The notes: a model not told the origin generated them from the sequence alone. A stretch of DNA of 63,782 bases from an uncultured Woeseia sp. (GCA_913031125.1 CAJWFK010000016.1:1-63782), one strand, 5' to 3'; positions 40,025 through 50,082 are shown, counted from the stretch's first letter. Made by a program: numbers and translations.

Positions 40025-42076
40025 ATGGATAAAGGCAGTTCACTGGCCCGCTTATTTGCTCCAAAAACTATCGCTTTTTTTGGAGGAAACGATGCTGCAG
40101 ATGCAATTCAGCAGTGCCAATCAGCTAACTTTGAAGGAGAAATATGGCCGGTCAATCCAAAACGCAATACCCTTTGTGGTCTGACCTGCTACCCGTCTGC
40201 CAACGCACTACCATCAGTACCTGACGCAAGCTTCATCGCAACACCGCCTATTCCATCCGTTGAAATTGTGAGAGAGCTCAGCCTCTCGGGCGCGGGGGGT
40301 GCTGTGTGTTTTGCGTCGGGCTTTGCAGAATTAAATGAAGCCGGAGCCGGACTGCAGGAACAGCTCCTTGAGGCCGCCGGCGAGATGCCGGTCATAGGTC
40401 CAAATTGCCATGGATTCCTAAATTACCTTGATAACGTTATCCTTTGGCCAGATCAACATGGAGGGTCGCTTACCGATCGGGGAGTGGCTCTTGTAACCCA
40501 AAGCGGTAATTTCGGCATTAACCTTTCCATGCAGCAACGGAGCCTAGACATTGGTTATGTCGTCACTATCGGAAACAAGAGCTGCCTGGGGCTCCACGAT
40601 TACATCGACTTTCTAATCGAAGATCCTCGTGTATCGGCAATCGGACTACACCTTGAAAGTATTGATTGCGTAAATGAGTTCTCAATGGCAGCAATCAGAG
40701 CACTAAAAGCTGGTGTCCCGATCGCAGCCATAAAAACTGGGCGTTCCGCTCGTGGCGCAGAAATCAACCTTAGTCACACTGCATCATTAGCCGGGCAAGA
40801 TCACTTATATTCCGCGTTGTTCAAACGTTTAGGTATAGCCCGTTGCGATACTGTTATGCAATTTCTAGAGACCCTAAAGTTTCTATCCACAGTAGGCACA
40901 TTGCCGGGAAACGGACTAGGTTCGATGAGTTGCTCGGGCGGGGAAGCTTCTCTGATAGCCGATTATGCTGATAAAGTGTCGCTCTCTTTACCAACCCTCA
41001 CATCAGTTTCCACAGAAAAACTAGGTGAGATTCTCGGGCCGAAAGTACCGCTATCAAATCCGCTCGACTATCACACGTATGCCTGGGGTGATTACGACAA
41101 ACTTAATGCCTGTTTTACAGCGATGCTGGGGAATGGATTCGACTGTACGATGCTCGTTCTAGATTATCCGCCGGGCGGGGCTGATCAAACCGCGAATTGG
41201 GAAATAGCGGAGCAGGCATTAACAGATGCGGTAGAAGTGAGTGGGCATCAGGCGGTTATCGTCTCTACTCTCCCCGAAACTATGCCAAGTGATGTTCGGG
41301 ACCGTTTAAAAAAATCCGGCATCACGCCAATGCAGGGCCTTGAAGAATGTCTGTTTGCTATTAGCGCGGCCGCCATGATTGGCAATGTGCAGCAAAAAGC
41401 AGATGATGTCCTCCCTATACTAAAACCAGAGATAAACAAAAATAATCTCCTCCTGTTTGATGAATGGGAGAGCAAAAAAAGGCTACAGCAAGCTGGACTA
41501 AAAATACCGAACGGGTACGTATGCCGTGCTGAAGAAGCACCCATCATTGCCTCAAAAATTGGATTTCCTGTTGTGTTAAAAGTTGTATCCACCGAGCTGG
41601 CTCATAAAAGTGATGTGGGTGCCGTTATGGTTAATTTGCAGAACAAAAAAGCTGTTTCCGATGCAATTGAAAAAATGTCGGCAGACTTTGACCACTTTCT
41701 GGTTGAAGAAATGGCTGGCCCTGTAGTTGCAGAAATAATTATTGGCGTTAGTCGAGATGAAGCATTTGGACTTAGTCTATTGATCGGTGCCGGAGGCATT
41801 TTGGTTGAGTTGCTTGACGATACTGTGTCCCTTTTATTGCCAGTCCAAAAATCAGAAATTGAAGATGCTATGCGATCCCTCAAAGTCTTCAATCTAATTG
41901 ATTCTCACCGCGGCCGCGAACGAGGTGATTTTGATGCAACCATTGATGCGATAATGGCCGTTGCTCAATTTGCAGTAGACAACAATGCCACCCTTGCTGA
42001 ACTGGATGTAAATCCGTTAATCATTCAGCCTAAAGGTGTAATCGCGGTCGATGCACTAATCAGGCAATACGAATAA
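40025..42076 (+). CDS. ADP-forming acyl-CoA synthetase (acetate-CoA-ligase family)
   Basis: 683 residues: N-terminal CoA-binding domain (LFAPKTIAFFGGNDAAD), two succinyl-CoA-ligase-like domains with the phosphorylated His251 in NLSHTASLAGQ, and a C-terminal ATP-grasp domain (GFPVVLKVVSTELAHKSDVGAV). Such fused enzymes activate an acid with ATP, CoA and release ADP. In this operon the expected substrate is gamma-butyrobetaine or carnitine, the job done by AMP-forming CaiC in enterobacteria. No caiB-like CoA transferase or caiC is present. That role is inference from context; the enzyme class is clear. Confidence 0.85.
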   Translation: MDKGSSLARLFAPKTIAFFGGNDAADAIQQCQSANFEGEIWPVNPKRNTLCGLTCYPSANALPSVPDASFIATPPIPSVEIVRELSLSGAGGAVCFASGFAELNEAGAGLQEQLLEAAGEMPVIGPNCHGFLNYLDNVILWPDQHGGSLTDRGVALVTQSGNFGINLSMQQRSLDIGYVVTIGNKSCLGLHDYIDFLIEDPRVSAIGLHLESIDCVNEFSMAAIRALKAGVPIAAIKTGRSARGAEINLSHTASLAGQDHLYSALFKRLGIARCDTVMQFLETLKFLSTVGTLPGNGLGSMSCSGGEASLIADYADKVSLSLPTLTSVSTEKLGEILGPKVPLSNPLDYHTYAWGDYDKLNACFTAMLGNGFDCTMLVLDYPPGGADQTANWEIAEQALTDAVEVSGHQAVIVSTLPETMPSDVRDRLKKSGITPMQGLEECLFAISAAAMIGNVQQKADDVLPILKPEINKNNLLLFDEWESKKRLQQAGLKIPNGYVCRAEEAPIIASKIGFPVVLKVVSTELAHKSDVGAVMVNLQNKKAVSDAIEKMSADFDHFLVEEMAGPVVAEIIIGVSRDEAFGLSLLIGAGGILVELLDDTVSLLLPVQKSEIEDAMRSLKVFNLIDSHRGRERGDFDATIDAIMAVAQFAVDNNATLAELDVNPLIIQPKGVIAVDALIRQYE

Positions 42077-42077
42077 A

Positions 42078-43058
42078 TTGACAAGTCTACAAACACTTGG
42101 TTTTACCATTATTCTGTCCCTCAGCTTGTTCATAGGCAGCGCTGTGGGAAACGCAGCAGGGCAAGTACCTAAAGCAATATTCGTAATTGTGGATGGGATT
42201 CCTGCCGACGTCCTTGAGATAGTAGCAACACCAAATCTTGATGCAATAAGTGCTGTTGGGGGTTACACAAGAGCCTATGTTGGCGGGGCAATAGATACTC
42301 CATCAGAAAGCCCAACCGTTTCAGCAGTGGGTTACATGAGCCTTTTAACTGGAACATGGGCCAACAAACATAACGTATGGAACAACTACATATTGAAACC
42401 TGACTACGATTACTGGGATATTTTCCGCCTTGCTAAAGCGCATGATGAGTCACTGGAGACCGCAATTTTCTCAACCTGGACAGATAACCGTACTAAGCTG
42501 ATTGGCGATGGTTTGCAAAGGGCGGGAGGCAACAAGCTTGACTATTATTTCGATGGTTTTGAGAAAGATACGGAGCGATTTCCTCACGATTCGGCAAAAA
42601 ATCATCTACAACAAATTGATGACTTGGTTGCCACGGAAGCAGCCCGGTACATCCGTGAAAACGGACCAGCCCTGTCATGGGTCTATCTAGAACATACAGA
42701 CGCTGTTGGACACCAACACGGAGATAGCCCCGAAATGACACAAGCTATAGAGTTAATGGATAACCGTATCGGTCTTTTATGGACAGCAGTCACCAGCCGA
42801 CAGATAGAACATGGTGAGGATTGGCTGCTTATAGTGACCACCGACCACGGTAGAGATTTGCGAACCGGAAAGAATCATGGTGGCCAATCGGAAAGAGAGC
42901 GGACAATATGGATTGTCACTAATCATGACGAACTCAAGGAAAGCTTTTACCTATCACCTGGCATTGTAGATATCATGCCCTCCATAGCAACTCACATAAA
43001 CCTAGCTATTCCACCACATATTGCTAAGGCACTCGATGGTCAATCTTTTATAAAATGA
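42078..43058 (+). CDS. Alkaline-phosphatase-superfamily phosphodiesterase/pyrophosphatase, exported
   Basis: 326 residues from TTG 42078, the only usable start, one base after the CoA-ligase stop. An N-terminal signal peptide (FTIILSLSLFIGSAVGNAAG) targets the periplasm. The type I phosphodiesterase/NPP core is visible: AIFVIVDGIPADVLE (metal), SPTVSAVGYMSLLTGTW with the nucleophile loop, EHTDAVGHQHG and TTDHGRD (metal ligands). It may release choline or a related base from a phosphodiester (glycerophosphocholine or phosphocholine), supplying the operon; that is inference. Confidence 0.8.
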   Translation: MTSLQTLGFTIILSLSLFIGSAVGNAAGQVPKAIFVIVDGIPADVLEIVATPNLDAISAVGGYTRAYVGGAIDTPSESPTVSAVGYMSLLTGTWANKHNVWNNYILKPDYDYWDIFRLAKAHDESLETAIFSTWTDNRTKLIGDGLQRAGGNKLDYYFDGFEKDTERFPHDSAKNHLQQIDDLVATEAARYIRENGPALSWVYLEHTDAVGHQHGDSPEMTQAIELMDNRIGLLWTAVTSRQIEHGEDWLLIVTTDHGRDLRTGKNHGGQSERERTIWIVTNHDELKESFYLSPGIVDIMPSIATHINLAIPPHIAKALDGQSFIK

Positions 43059-43059
43059 C

Positions 43060-44307
43060 ATGTTAAACAAAATCGATAAAACAAGTCTGTCAGCCTACTA
43101 TCAGGTGAGCCTACTGGCATTAGCAGCTTCCGTGATCTACAGCGCACCCTATTTGCGGCAGCTTTTTAAGACATCCATGCTCAATGCATTTTCACTGACC
43201 GAGATGCAACTCGGTAACCTGAGCACAATCTATGCCATCTCCTCAATTTTATGTTACTTACCTGGAGGCTGGTTGGCCGACAAGGTCCCGCCTAGAATCC
43301 TCGTCATTATTGCTCTTTTTGCCAGTGCAGCAACATACGCCTGGTACGCAACAATCCCCAGTTATTTCGAATTGTTAATTATTCATGCTTTATGGGGCGT
43401 TATAGGTGTTGGAGTATTGTGGGCCGCAATGTTCAAACATATTCGTTTTCTGGTCGGTGGGAAAGAACAAGGACGCATGTTTGGCTCTTTTGAAGGGGCC
43501 AGAGGTTTGTTCGAAGCCATTCTACTAACAATAGCTACCTTCGCTTTTACTCTGTTCGCCACCCGCCAACTAGGCATGATCAACGTCATTTTGATATATA
43601 CAGTCTTCGCAACAGTGCTGGGCATACTAATGGTTTTTTCCAAGGGTGTTGAGGATGACATTGGCACCCAAACAACGGACAAAATACGTTTTGCGGATTT
43701 TATAATTATTCTGAAAGAGCCCTCTATCTGGTTACTCTGCATCATACTAACAGCGGTCTACCATATCTTTTGGGCAACTATCGAATTTCCGAGTTTCGCG
43801 GAGACGGGTGGTTTCGCAATGCCTCTCGCTGTTGCAACCGCACTCGGAGCGACAAAATTGTGGATGCGTCCCTTCGGTGGTGTATTGGCAGGCATAATCG
43901 GTGATCGCATAACAAACGTTAAACTGATGGTATGGCTCTTTGCAGCCGGCATTATTTGCTGTCTTTTTCTTGCCACTATGGAAACAACACCGGCCTTAGC
44001 CTGGACTTTGTGGGTGTTTATCATACCTTTTGGCCTGATTGCCTATGGGATGCGAGGCATCTTCTGGGCGCTGCTTTACGCTTGTCCAGTACCCGCTAGG
44101 GCATTAGGTACAGCCATAGGTTTTATCTCTATTATGGGCTATAGCTCAGATGGTTATATTCCTCAGGTTAGTGCCTGGCTGCAAACTAACTACCCAACCG
44201 GTACGGCTTATCAGCTTTTCTTTGCGTACGTAGCTACAGTTGCTGCTGTCGGTTTAGCTGCAGCACTAGTATTAGCAAAAATGCCACAAACAGAGCCTGC
44301 AGAGTAA
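43060..44307 (+). CDS. Major facilitator superfamily transporter
   Basis: 415 residues with about twelve transmembrane helices. The loop after helix 2 reads GGWLADKVPPR, the MFS motif A region, and GGVLAGIIGDRITNVK repeats it in the second half. No close substrate subfamily is recognisable. It starts one base after the phosphodiesterase stop, so it is in the operon, where it could import an organic cation or export a product. Confidence 0.85.
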   Translation: MLNKIDKTSLSAYYQVSLLALAASVIYSAPYLRQLFKTSMLNAFSLTEMQLGNLSTIYAISSILCYLPGGWLADKVPPRILVIIALFASAATYAWYATIPSYFELLIIHALWGVIGVGVLWAAMFKHIRFLVGGKEQGRMFGSFEGARGLFEAILLTIATFAFTLFATRQLGMINVILIYTVFATVLGILMVFSKGVEDDIGTQTTDKIRFADFIIILKEPSIWLLCIILTAVYHIFWATIEFPSFAETGGFAMPLAVATALGATKLWMRPFGGVLAGIIGDRITNVKLMVWLFAAGIICCLFLATMETTPALAWTLWVFIIPFGLIAYGMRGIFWALLYACPVPARALGTAIGFISIMGYSSDGYIPQVSAWLQTNYPTGTAYQLFFAYVATVAAVGLAAALVLAKMPQTEPAE

Positions 44308-44313
44308 GCTCTT

Positions 44314-46005
44314 TTGGCTGCCTACGATTACATCATCGTCGGTGCCGGATCGGCAGGTTGCGTTCTTGCTAATAGGCTGAGCGAAGACCCCTCAAAATCA
44401 GTCTTATTACTTGAGGCAGGCGGATCCGACCGGAGCATATTCATTCAAATGCCCACGGCACTATCAATCCCAATGAATATGGATCGATACAACTGGGGAT
44501 ACAAAACGGCACCCGAACCATTCCTAGACAACAGGAAGCTCGACTGCCCCCGCGGTCGTGTGCTCGGGGGCTCCTCTTCCATTAATGGTATGGTTTATGT
44601 ACGCGGTCACCCTTGTGATTTCGATGAATGGCAAAGCCTAGGTGCTGACGGTTGGGGATATTTTGACTGTTTGCCGTACTTTCGCAAAGCTGAAACCTGG
44701 ATCCATGGCGCAGATCTGTATCGCGGCGATAATGGCCCATTGGCCGTGTGCGATGGCAACGCTATGCGGAATCCTCTTTATCAGGCATTTATCAGTGCCG
44801 GGCAAGAAGCAGGTTATCCGCTAACAGAAGACTATAACGGGTACCAGCAAGAGGGCTTCGGCCCAATGCATATGACTGTGCGTCGCGGAGAACGTTGCTC
44901 TGCATCACTTGCTTATATCCAACCAGCAGAATCCAGGCAAAATTTAACCATCCGAACCGGTGTCTACGTTACAAAAATTATTATTACCGACGGACAAGCA
45001 AAGGGTCTCCATTGCATAGTGGATGGCACCCCGGAAACTCTTGACGCGACAGACGAAGTCATACTCAGTGCTGGTTCTATTGGCTCCCCGAGCTTGCTGC
45101 AACGCTCCGGTATCGGACCGGGACAAATATTACAGGACGCCGGAGTGCCGTTAGTTCATAACTTACCTGGAGTAGGGGAAAATCTGCAGGACCATCTGGA
45201 AGCTTATTTTCAATATCGCTGCACCCAGCCAATTACTTTGAATTCAAAACTGGACTGGTTCAGTAAGGGACTCATTGGTGGACGCTGGCTATTAAATCGC
45301 TCGGGACTTGGTGCGACAAACCATTTCGAATCTTGTGCTTTTATTCGCTCAGGGGCAGGCGTTCAGTGGCCGGACATTCAATTTCATTTTCTACCTGGTG
45401 CTATGCGATACGATGGACGTGCAGCGTTCGATGGACATGGCTTTCAGGTGCATGTCGGACCAAATAAACCGACAAGCCGCGGCACAGTAAAAATAACGAA
45501 CACAAAACGGGATACTCCTCCAAATATAACTTTCAATTATCTAGCTACTCAGCATGACAGAGACAAGTGGCGCACTTGCCTCAAACTAACACGCGAAATT
45601 CTTGGTCAACCTGCGCTTGACCCCTATCGAGGAGATGAAATACAACCGGCAATAAACTTCGAAGATAATGAAAAAATGGACACATGGGTCAGGCAAAATG
45701 TGGAGAGCGCTTATCATCCAAGCTGCACCTGTAAGATGGGCAATGCGGATGATCCCAGAGCTGTGCTAGATAGCGACTGCCGTGTCAGGGGGCTCGAAAG
45801 ACTTCGTGTAGTCGACTCATCGATATTTCCCACTATAACCAACGGCAACATGAATGCCCCAACGATAATGGCAGCGGAAAAGGTAGCAGACCTTATTCGA
45901 GGAAAACCAAGATTGCACGCGCAAGCTGACTACTGGATTGATGACCAATGGAGAGAACAACAACGTCCAGCTAGCCCAGTGCGGCAAGCGGTTACCAAAC
46001 ATTAG
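44314..46005 (+). CDS. GMC oxidoreductase (choline-dehydrogenase family)
   Basis: 563 residues from TTG 44314. FAD motif [28 protein letters not shown], the GMC signature [18 protein letters not shown], and the C-terminal active-site region [10 protein letters not shown] with [21 protein letters not shown]. The family includes BetA (choline to betaine aldehyde), alcohol and polyethylene-glycol dehydrogenases. In an operon ending in glycine betaine, choline or another hydroxylated amine is a reasonable substrate, but no betaine aldehyde dehydrogenase is nearby, so BetA function is not established. Confidence 0.85.
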   Translation: MAAYDYIIVGAGSAGCVLANRLSEDPSKSVLLLEAGGSDRSIFIQMPTALSIPMNMDRYNWGYKTAPEPFLDNRKLDCPRGRVLGGSSSINGMVYVRGHPCDFDEWQSLGADGWGYFDCLPYFRKAETWIHGADLYRGDNGPLAVCDGNAMRNPLYQAFISAGQEAGYPLTEDYNGYQQEGFGPMHMTVRRGERCSASLAYIQPAESRQNLTIRTGVYVTKIIITDGQAKGLHCIVDGTPETLDATDEVILSAGSIGSPSLLQRSGIGPGQILQDAGVPLVHNLPGVGENLQDHLEAYFQYRCTQPITLNSKLDWFSKGLIGGRWLLNRSGLGATNHFESCAFIRSGAGVQWPDIQFHFLPGAMRYDGRAAFDGHGFQVHVGPNKPTSRGTVKITNTKRDTPPNITFNYLATQHDRDKWRTCLKLTREILGQPALDPYRGDEIQPAINFEDNEKMDTWVRQNVESAYHPSCTCKMGNADDPRAVLDSDCRVRGLERLRVVDSSIFPTITNGNMNAPTIMAAEKVADLIRGKPRLHAQADYWIDDQWREQQRPASPVRQAVTKH

Positions 46006-46028
46006 TGCACCTGTGAAAAGTTAATCCC

Positions 46029-47147
46029 ATGACTCTCATTCTGTCTATCGCTATTATTATTACGACCATTACATCCCTTGCGATAGTCGTGCGTTGGCGG
46101 AACCTGCGTTGCAAAGGATCTCTTCCAGCATCCTTATTTACCTTCATCGCTATCCTTTTCACTTCCGGCTTGGATGTAGGCCTCATTATGTTTCCTCTGG
46201 TCGACTTCCACACCTATAAAGTCGAGCCAGCATATGCATTTGCGAATCCCTTAGCCTTTGAGTTCGGGTTTTGGGGTTTCCTGGTGTGGGGTTTTTATTT
46301 CCTGACAACGTTTTACTTCTGCATCGTCGAACCGAAACTGAAACTCTTCGAAATACCGGCCATTAAAATGACTAACAACATTGTCATCATCGGTACCTGT
46401 GCTTTTACGGGGTATTTATTCTTAATTTACTTGCCTGACTATATTAAGGGAATTAGCGACACACTGCGTTTAGGGCTAGTCGCAGGAGTAGTGCTTTTTG
46501 CGGCCCTATCTAGCACCCATATCCGGTTTGTAAGAATCCTCAGCTTGTCATCAACATGGCTATTTTTCATATTAATATCGGGTGTTTGGTTATCCTCGGA
46601 CATGGGAATCACCGGCCTCTTTCAGTCTGTAACTAATATCTCCGAGTATTTCAGTAATATCCACCGGTTCGTTTTACCAATTAATGATCACCACCAGTTC
46701 TATTTATACTGGTGGTTTGCTTGGAGTATCATGATTGGCCAGTTTGTCGCAAGATTCGCTGGCGGACTTAAAACTTGGCAATTACTCATAGCGTTGCTAA
46801 TCGTGCCATCTATTCCGATAGCCATCTGGTTTTCTGTGCTCTATTACTACTTTGAAAACAGTACCGCAGTGAGTGACTTTTGGCGCTTGGCGATGATTGC
46901 TGTTGGGATAATATTTGTAGCAAATTCGCTCGACTCGCTCATTCGCCTATATACCCATAACCTAAATCTCACCCCAGCGCGGTTAGGGATGAGTTGGTAT
47001 GTGTTAGGAAACTGGGCAACATTATTCGGCTTAGTACTCCTTTACCAGTTCACACCTCTTAAGATCGAGTGGGTAGGACTTATCGTGATCTGTATATATT
47101 CAGCGGTTTACTTTTTGGTATTGCAACGCCGCCAAGAATTAAGCTAG
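46029..47147 (+). CDS. Short BCCT-like membrane protein
   Basis: 372 residues, about ten hydrophobic helices. Two stretches resemble BCCT transporters: FWGFLVWGFYFLTTFYF early on, and FYLYWWFAWSIMIGQFVARF, followed by GGLKTWQ and AxxIVPSIPIAIWFSVL, which lines up with the [25 protein letters not shown] region of the bona fide BCCT gene at 56 kb. It lacks the ~150 extra residues of normal BCCT carriers (~500-520). It may be a divergent minimal transporter or a membrane component of unknown role. Last gene of the carnitine operon, 23 nt after the GMC gene. Confidence 0.65.
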   Translation: MTLILSIAIIITTITSLAIVVRWRNLRCKGSLPASLFTFIAILFTSGLDVGLIMFPLVDFHTYKVEPAYAFANPLAFEFGFWGFLVWGFYFLTTFYFCIVEPKLKLFEIPAIKMTNNIVIIGTCAFTGYLFLIYLPDYIKGISDTLRLGLVAGVVLFAALSSTHIRFVRILSLSSTWLFFILISGVWLSSDMGITGLFQSVTNISEYFSNIHRFVLPINDHHQFYLYWWFAWSIMIGQFVARFAGGLKTWQLLIALLIVPSIPIAIWFSVLYYYFENSTAVSDFWRLAMIAVGIIFVANSLDSLIRLYTHNLNLTPARLGMSWYVLGNWATLFGLVLLYQFTPLKIEWVGLIVICIYSAVYFLVLQRRQELS

Positions 47148-47160
47148 GCCTTTATACCAA

Positions 47161-48429
47161 TTAATTACTATTTAATTCTGTTAATGCCTGATACGTCGCC
47201 ACTTTCATATTAAACCGTGTCTCATCACTCCAGGGTGAGGCCATAAATTGACTCATGAACACTGCTATGAGTTCCTCCTTCGGATCAATCCAAAATTTAG
47301 TATTGGCCAATCCCCCCCAAGAGTATTCACCTTTTGATGAAATGACACCACTTAGACCAGGGTCAGTAATCACTCCGAATCCAAGTCCAAAAGACTGGCC
47401 CGGATAAAGGTGAGATCCAGGATATTCATCAGCACCGTTATTTCGAACAGTATTGGTCAGATGATTGATTGTCATATATTCAACAGTTTTAGGGCCAAGG
47501 ATTCTCACACCGTTATAGCTACCACCTTGCCGTACCATTTCGCAGAAAATCATGTAATCCAAGGCTGTGGAGATGAGTCCTCCGCCACCGGAAAAAACGG
47601 TTAGGCCTGTTACCGGCCGGCTGTAGGTATCTGGAATTACTGCCATTGCTCTTTTTTCTGTATCCCAGTAGTGATTACTCGCAAGTCGATCCATTTTATC
47701 TTTAGGCACATTAAAGAAAGTGTCATGCATTCCTAAAGGATTGAAAATCCTCTCACTAAAAAATTTTTCTAGCGTCATACCGCTTAGCCGCTCTACCAAG
47801 GCTCCTAATACATCAGTGGCGACACTATAGTGATAGCGTGTACCTGGCTCGAAACGCAAGGGCAAGCTCGCCAGCCTATTGATGAAATCATCTGTATCTT
47901 TACTTTGATCAAGTTTCGCTTCCTGATACGCGAGTTCTGTTGGGTGGTCGTTTGCCCAACCGTAAGTCAGGCCGGCTGAGTGCGTCATCAGTTGTTCAAT
48001 AGTCATAGGTGCTAGCGGTGCTACTAGTTTTCCATCGCGCAAAATTTTCTGGTTACTAAACTCTGTGAGGTATTTAGAAACAGGTTCTCCTAATTGGAAT
48101 CTGCCCTCTTCGTAGAGCATCATTGCAGCAACCGTGGTGATCGGCTTTGTCATCGAATAGATTCGAAATAGCGTATCCTTTTCCATCGCCCGTTTATCAT
48201 CCAACCCATAAGTTCCGGCTGTGTCAAAATGCACGATTTTTCCATAACGCGAAATCAAGGTAACCGCACCTGCGAGTTTGCCGGACCCTATATCGCGTCG
48301 GACAAACTCCATCACCTTGCTTAACCTAGCACCTGAAAAACCAGCCTCTTCCGGGGCAGCCAACTCCAGCTGTGCCATGGCAAACGGTGCCATAGCTATT
48401 GATACTAAAATGACAAATACTGATCTCAT
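47161..48429 (-). CDS. Serine hydrolase, EstB/class-C beta-lactamase family, exported
   Basis: 422 residues with a Sec signal peptide (VILVSIAMAPFAMA). S92-x-x-K95 in YSMTKP is the nucleophile/base pair, YHYSVATD supplies the Tyr motif, and YSWGGLANTKFWIDP has the WGG that replaces KTG in family VIII esterases. That pattern points to an ester hydrolase, not an antibiotic-resistance enzyme. It might hydrolyse acyl-carnitine or other periplasmic esters to feed the convergent carnitine operon, but this is speculation. Confidence 0.85.
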   Translation of the reverse strand: MRSVFVILVSIAMAPFAMAQLELAAPEEAGFSGARLSKVMEFVRRDIGSGKLAGAVTLISRYGKIVHFDTAGTYGLDDKRAMEKDTLFRIYSMTKPITTVAAMMLYEEGRFQLGEPVSKYLTEFSNQKILRDGKLVAPLAPMTIEQLMTHSAGLTYGWANDHPTELAYQEAKLDQSKDTDDFINRLASLPLRFEPGTRYHYSVATDVLGALVERLSGMTLEKFFSERIFNPLGMHDTFFNVPKDKMDRLASNHYWDTEKRAMAVIPDTYSRPVTGLTVFSGGGGLISTALDYMIFCEMVRQGGSYNGVRILGPKTVEYMTINHLTNTVRNNGADEYPGSHLYPGQSFGLGFGVITDPGLSGVISSKGEYSWGGLANTKFWIDPKEELIAVFMSQFMASPWSDETRFNMKVATYQALTELNSN

Positions 48430-48506
48430 CTACCTAACCCCATACACACAAATGAAAATAATTTATATCTGACCGACGTTCTATCGATATGAATAAAGAC
48501 CAAATG

Positions 48507-49871
48507 TCACAGCATCCGGACCTGTTGGCGGTGTAGTTCTTTTTGTAGGAGCTTCACCTCAACTTCAGCAAAATTCTGCTTCTGTTTAATCGAAATTGCA
48601 GCCGCCACCCCAGCCCCTTGCCCTGTGACCGTGCAACACATCATATTGCGTGTGGCCGCATGGCTCTCTTTGTCACCCCCCGTTATACGCCCGGCACAGA
48701 TAAGATTCTCTACGCCCTTCGGTAGCAGCGTCCTATATGGAAGATGAAAATATCGGCCTGTGGTCGGCAAAATAAGAATCCCATAACCATCAATAAATTC
48801 GGGGAAGATACCGATACTGTCATCAAAGCGAGCCTGTCTGCGGACATCCTCCGATGTCATGTTATAGACCGCGTCTATTTTACGCGTATCCCGTATACCG
48901 ATGGTCATACCGAAATTTCGAAGCTTTGCATTTTCGCATCCCGGATTAAACCGCTTCATAGCTTCTATTGCCATCATGGCCTGCTTTCGACCTTCCATTT
49001 CTCCACGAGTGAGATCTGACGGGTCAGTGCCATCGTATCCCAAGAGATGCACAAGATTCAGGTACGTTAGCTCACCAGAATCATAGATCGCACCCCAAGT
49101 GCCTGCGATGGTATCTAGGCCTTCTGGAATTATCCCTGCTTTGCGGGCCTCTTCGAAGGGTTTTCTCAAAAACGGAGAAAACATATCGTCTTCCTTGCCG
49201 GTAGTTTCCACTTGCCACTCACCGTACGCCCAATCGCTATAGCTCTGGGGATTTGCTTTGACGTACTCGATAAACCGTTTCTTATCTACCCCCGACATTG
49301 AAAACATGACCGAGGCACCAATCATCTCTTCCTTTGGATGCTTTAACGTGACTGCCCCCGCCCTATACGCCACATCTGCGTCTCCGGTGGCATCTACAAC
49401 TCGTTTTGCAAGGATCGCCTCACGCCCTGCCTTACTCTCAACAATCACACCCCTAATCGTCCCACCATCCATTACTGGCGCGACAAACAACCTATGCAAC
49501 ATCGGAGTAATGCCAGCTTCCTCGACCATGGTATCCGCAACCCATTTAAAGGCTTCACCGTCCAACGCGTAACTATCCGATTGCGGTTCCTCAACAGCAG
49601 CACCCATAGTCTTGGCCCGCTGCTCAAACTCGATCCCAATCCCCTCGCTATCGATAGTATTTTCATGTCGATACCAAGCAAAACCTTCAACGCCAACGGC
49701 CGTAATGTTTCCGCCGAAGCATCCAAATCGTTCCAAAAGCGTTACTGAAACACCTGCACGTGCCGCTCCAATCGCCGCTGCGAGACCCCCTGGACCCGAG
49801 CCAATAACTAGAACTTCAGTTTCATGGATCACATCAACTTCACGGGCCGGTTCAGAAATTTTCAGCAACAT
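48507..49871 (-). CDS. FAD-dependent oxidoreductase (FAD_oxidored/PF12831 type)
   Basis: 454 residues. N-terminal VLVIGSGPGGLAAAIGAARAG and LLERFGCFGGN, RVVDATGDADVAYRAGA in the middle, and the C-terminal ENLICAGRITGGDKESHA, followed by a Cys-Cys pair, are typical of this group, which is distantly related to fumarate reductase flavoproteins. Substrates are mostly unknown. The start is 319 nt from the divergent TonB receptor; one copy of the 22-bp motif lies 54 nt upstream of this ATG, so both may be coregulated. Confidence 0.82.
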   Translation of the reverse strand: MLLKISEPAREVDVIHETEVLVIGSGPGGLAAAIGAARAGVSVTLLERFGCFGGNITAVGVEGFAWYRHENTIDSEGIGIEFEQRAKTMGAAVEEPQSDSYALDGEAFKWVADTMVEEAGITPMLHRLFVAPVMDGGTIRGVIVESKAGREAILAKRVVDATGDADVAYRAGAVTLKHPKEEMIGASVMFSMSGVDKKRFIEYVKANPQSYSDWAYGEWQVETTGKEDDMFSPFLRKPFEEARKAGIIPEGLDTIAGTWGAIYDSGELTYLNLVHLLGYDGTDPSDLTRGEMEGRKQAMMAIEAMKRFNPGCENAKLRNFGMTIGIRDTRKIDAVYNMTSEDVRRQARFDDSIGIFPEFIDGYGILILPTTGRYFHLPYRTLLPKGVENLICAGRITGGDKESHAATRNMMCCTVTGQGAGVAAAISIKQKQNFAEVEVKLLQKELHRQQVRML

Positions 49872-49924
49872 TCCTCCCTGAGACTTTGTAGTTTTACTTC
49901 AAAGGTTTACCAATTTACCTGAAC

Positions 49925-49946
49925 TTTGTTGGTTGACCACGACAAA
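49925..49946 (-). promoter_or_regulatory. 22-bp motif copy 1 (TTTGTCGT-N6-CCAACAAA)
   Basis: Read on the minus strand. Imperfect palindrome; the outer bases extend it to ACTTTGT/ACAAAGT arms. It lies 54 nt upstream of the FAD oxidoreductase start and 112 nt from copy 2. Confidence 0.55.
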
Positions 49947-50036
49947 GTATGTGAGTGCAATTTTCTAAAAACAATCGCCTGAACAATAATATTCTAGTAC
50001 CCTGAAGGCTGTACAGTAATAAGTTTTATTGTAAAT

Positions 50037-50058
50037 TTTGTTGCACAAAAGCGACATT
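50037..50058 (-). promoter_or_regulatory. 22-bp motif copy 2 (AATGTCGC-N6-GCAACAAA)
   Basis: Read on the minus strand. It ends 18 nt before the -10 candidate of TonB receptor 2, overlapping where the -35 would be. Nearly identical to copy 3. Confidence 0.65.
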
Positions 50059-50076
50059 TATATCCATGACTTTGTG

Positions 50077-50082
50077 TATTAT
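50077..50082 (+). promoter_or_regulatory. -10 candidate TATTAT for TonB receptor 2
   Basis: Sigma-70-like hexamer in TTTGTGTATTATTA, conserved (as TATGAT) upstream of TonB receptor 3 at the same 18-nt distance from the motif. No strong -35, as expected for an activator-dependent or operator-overlapped promoter. Confidence 0.5.

Noticed and set aside
47161..48429. Antibiotic-resistance beta-lactamase
   Set aside because: The WGG motif in place of KTG and the EstB-like layout point to a family VIII esterase.
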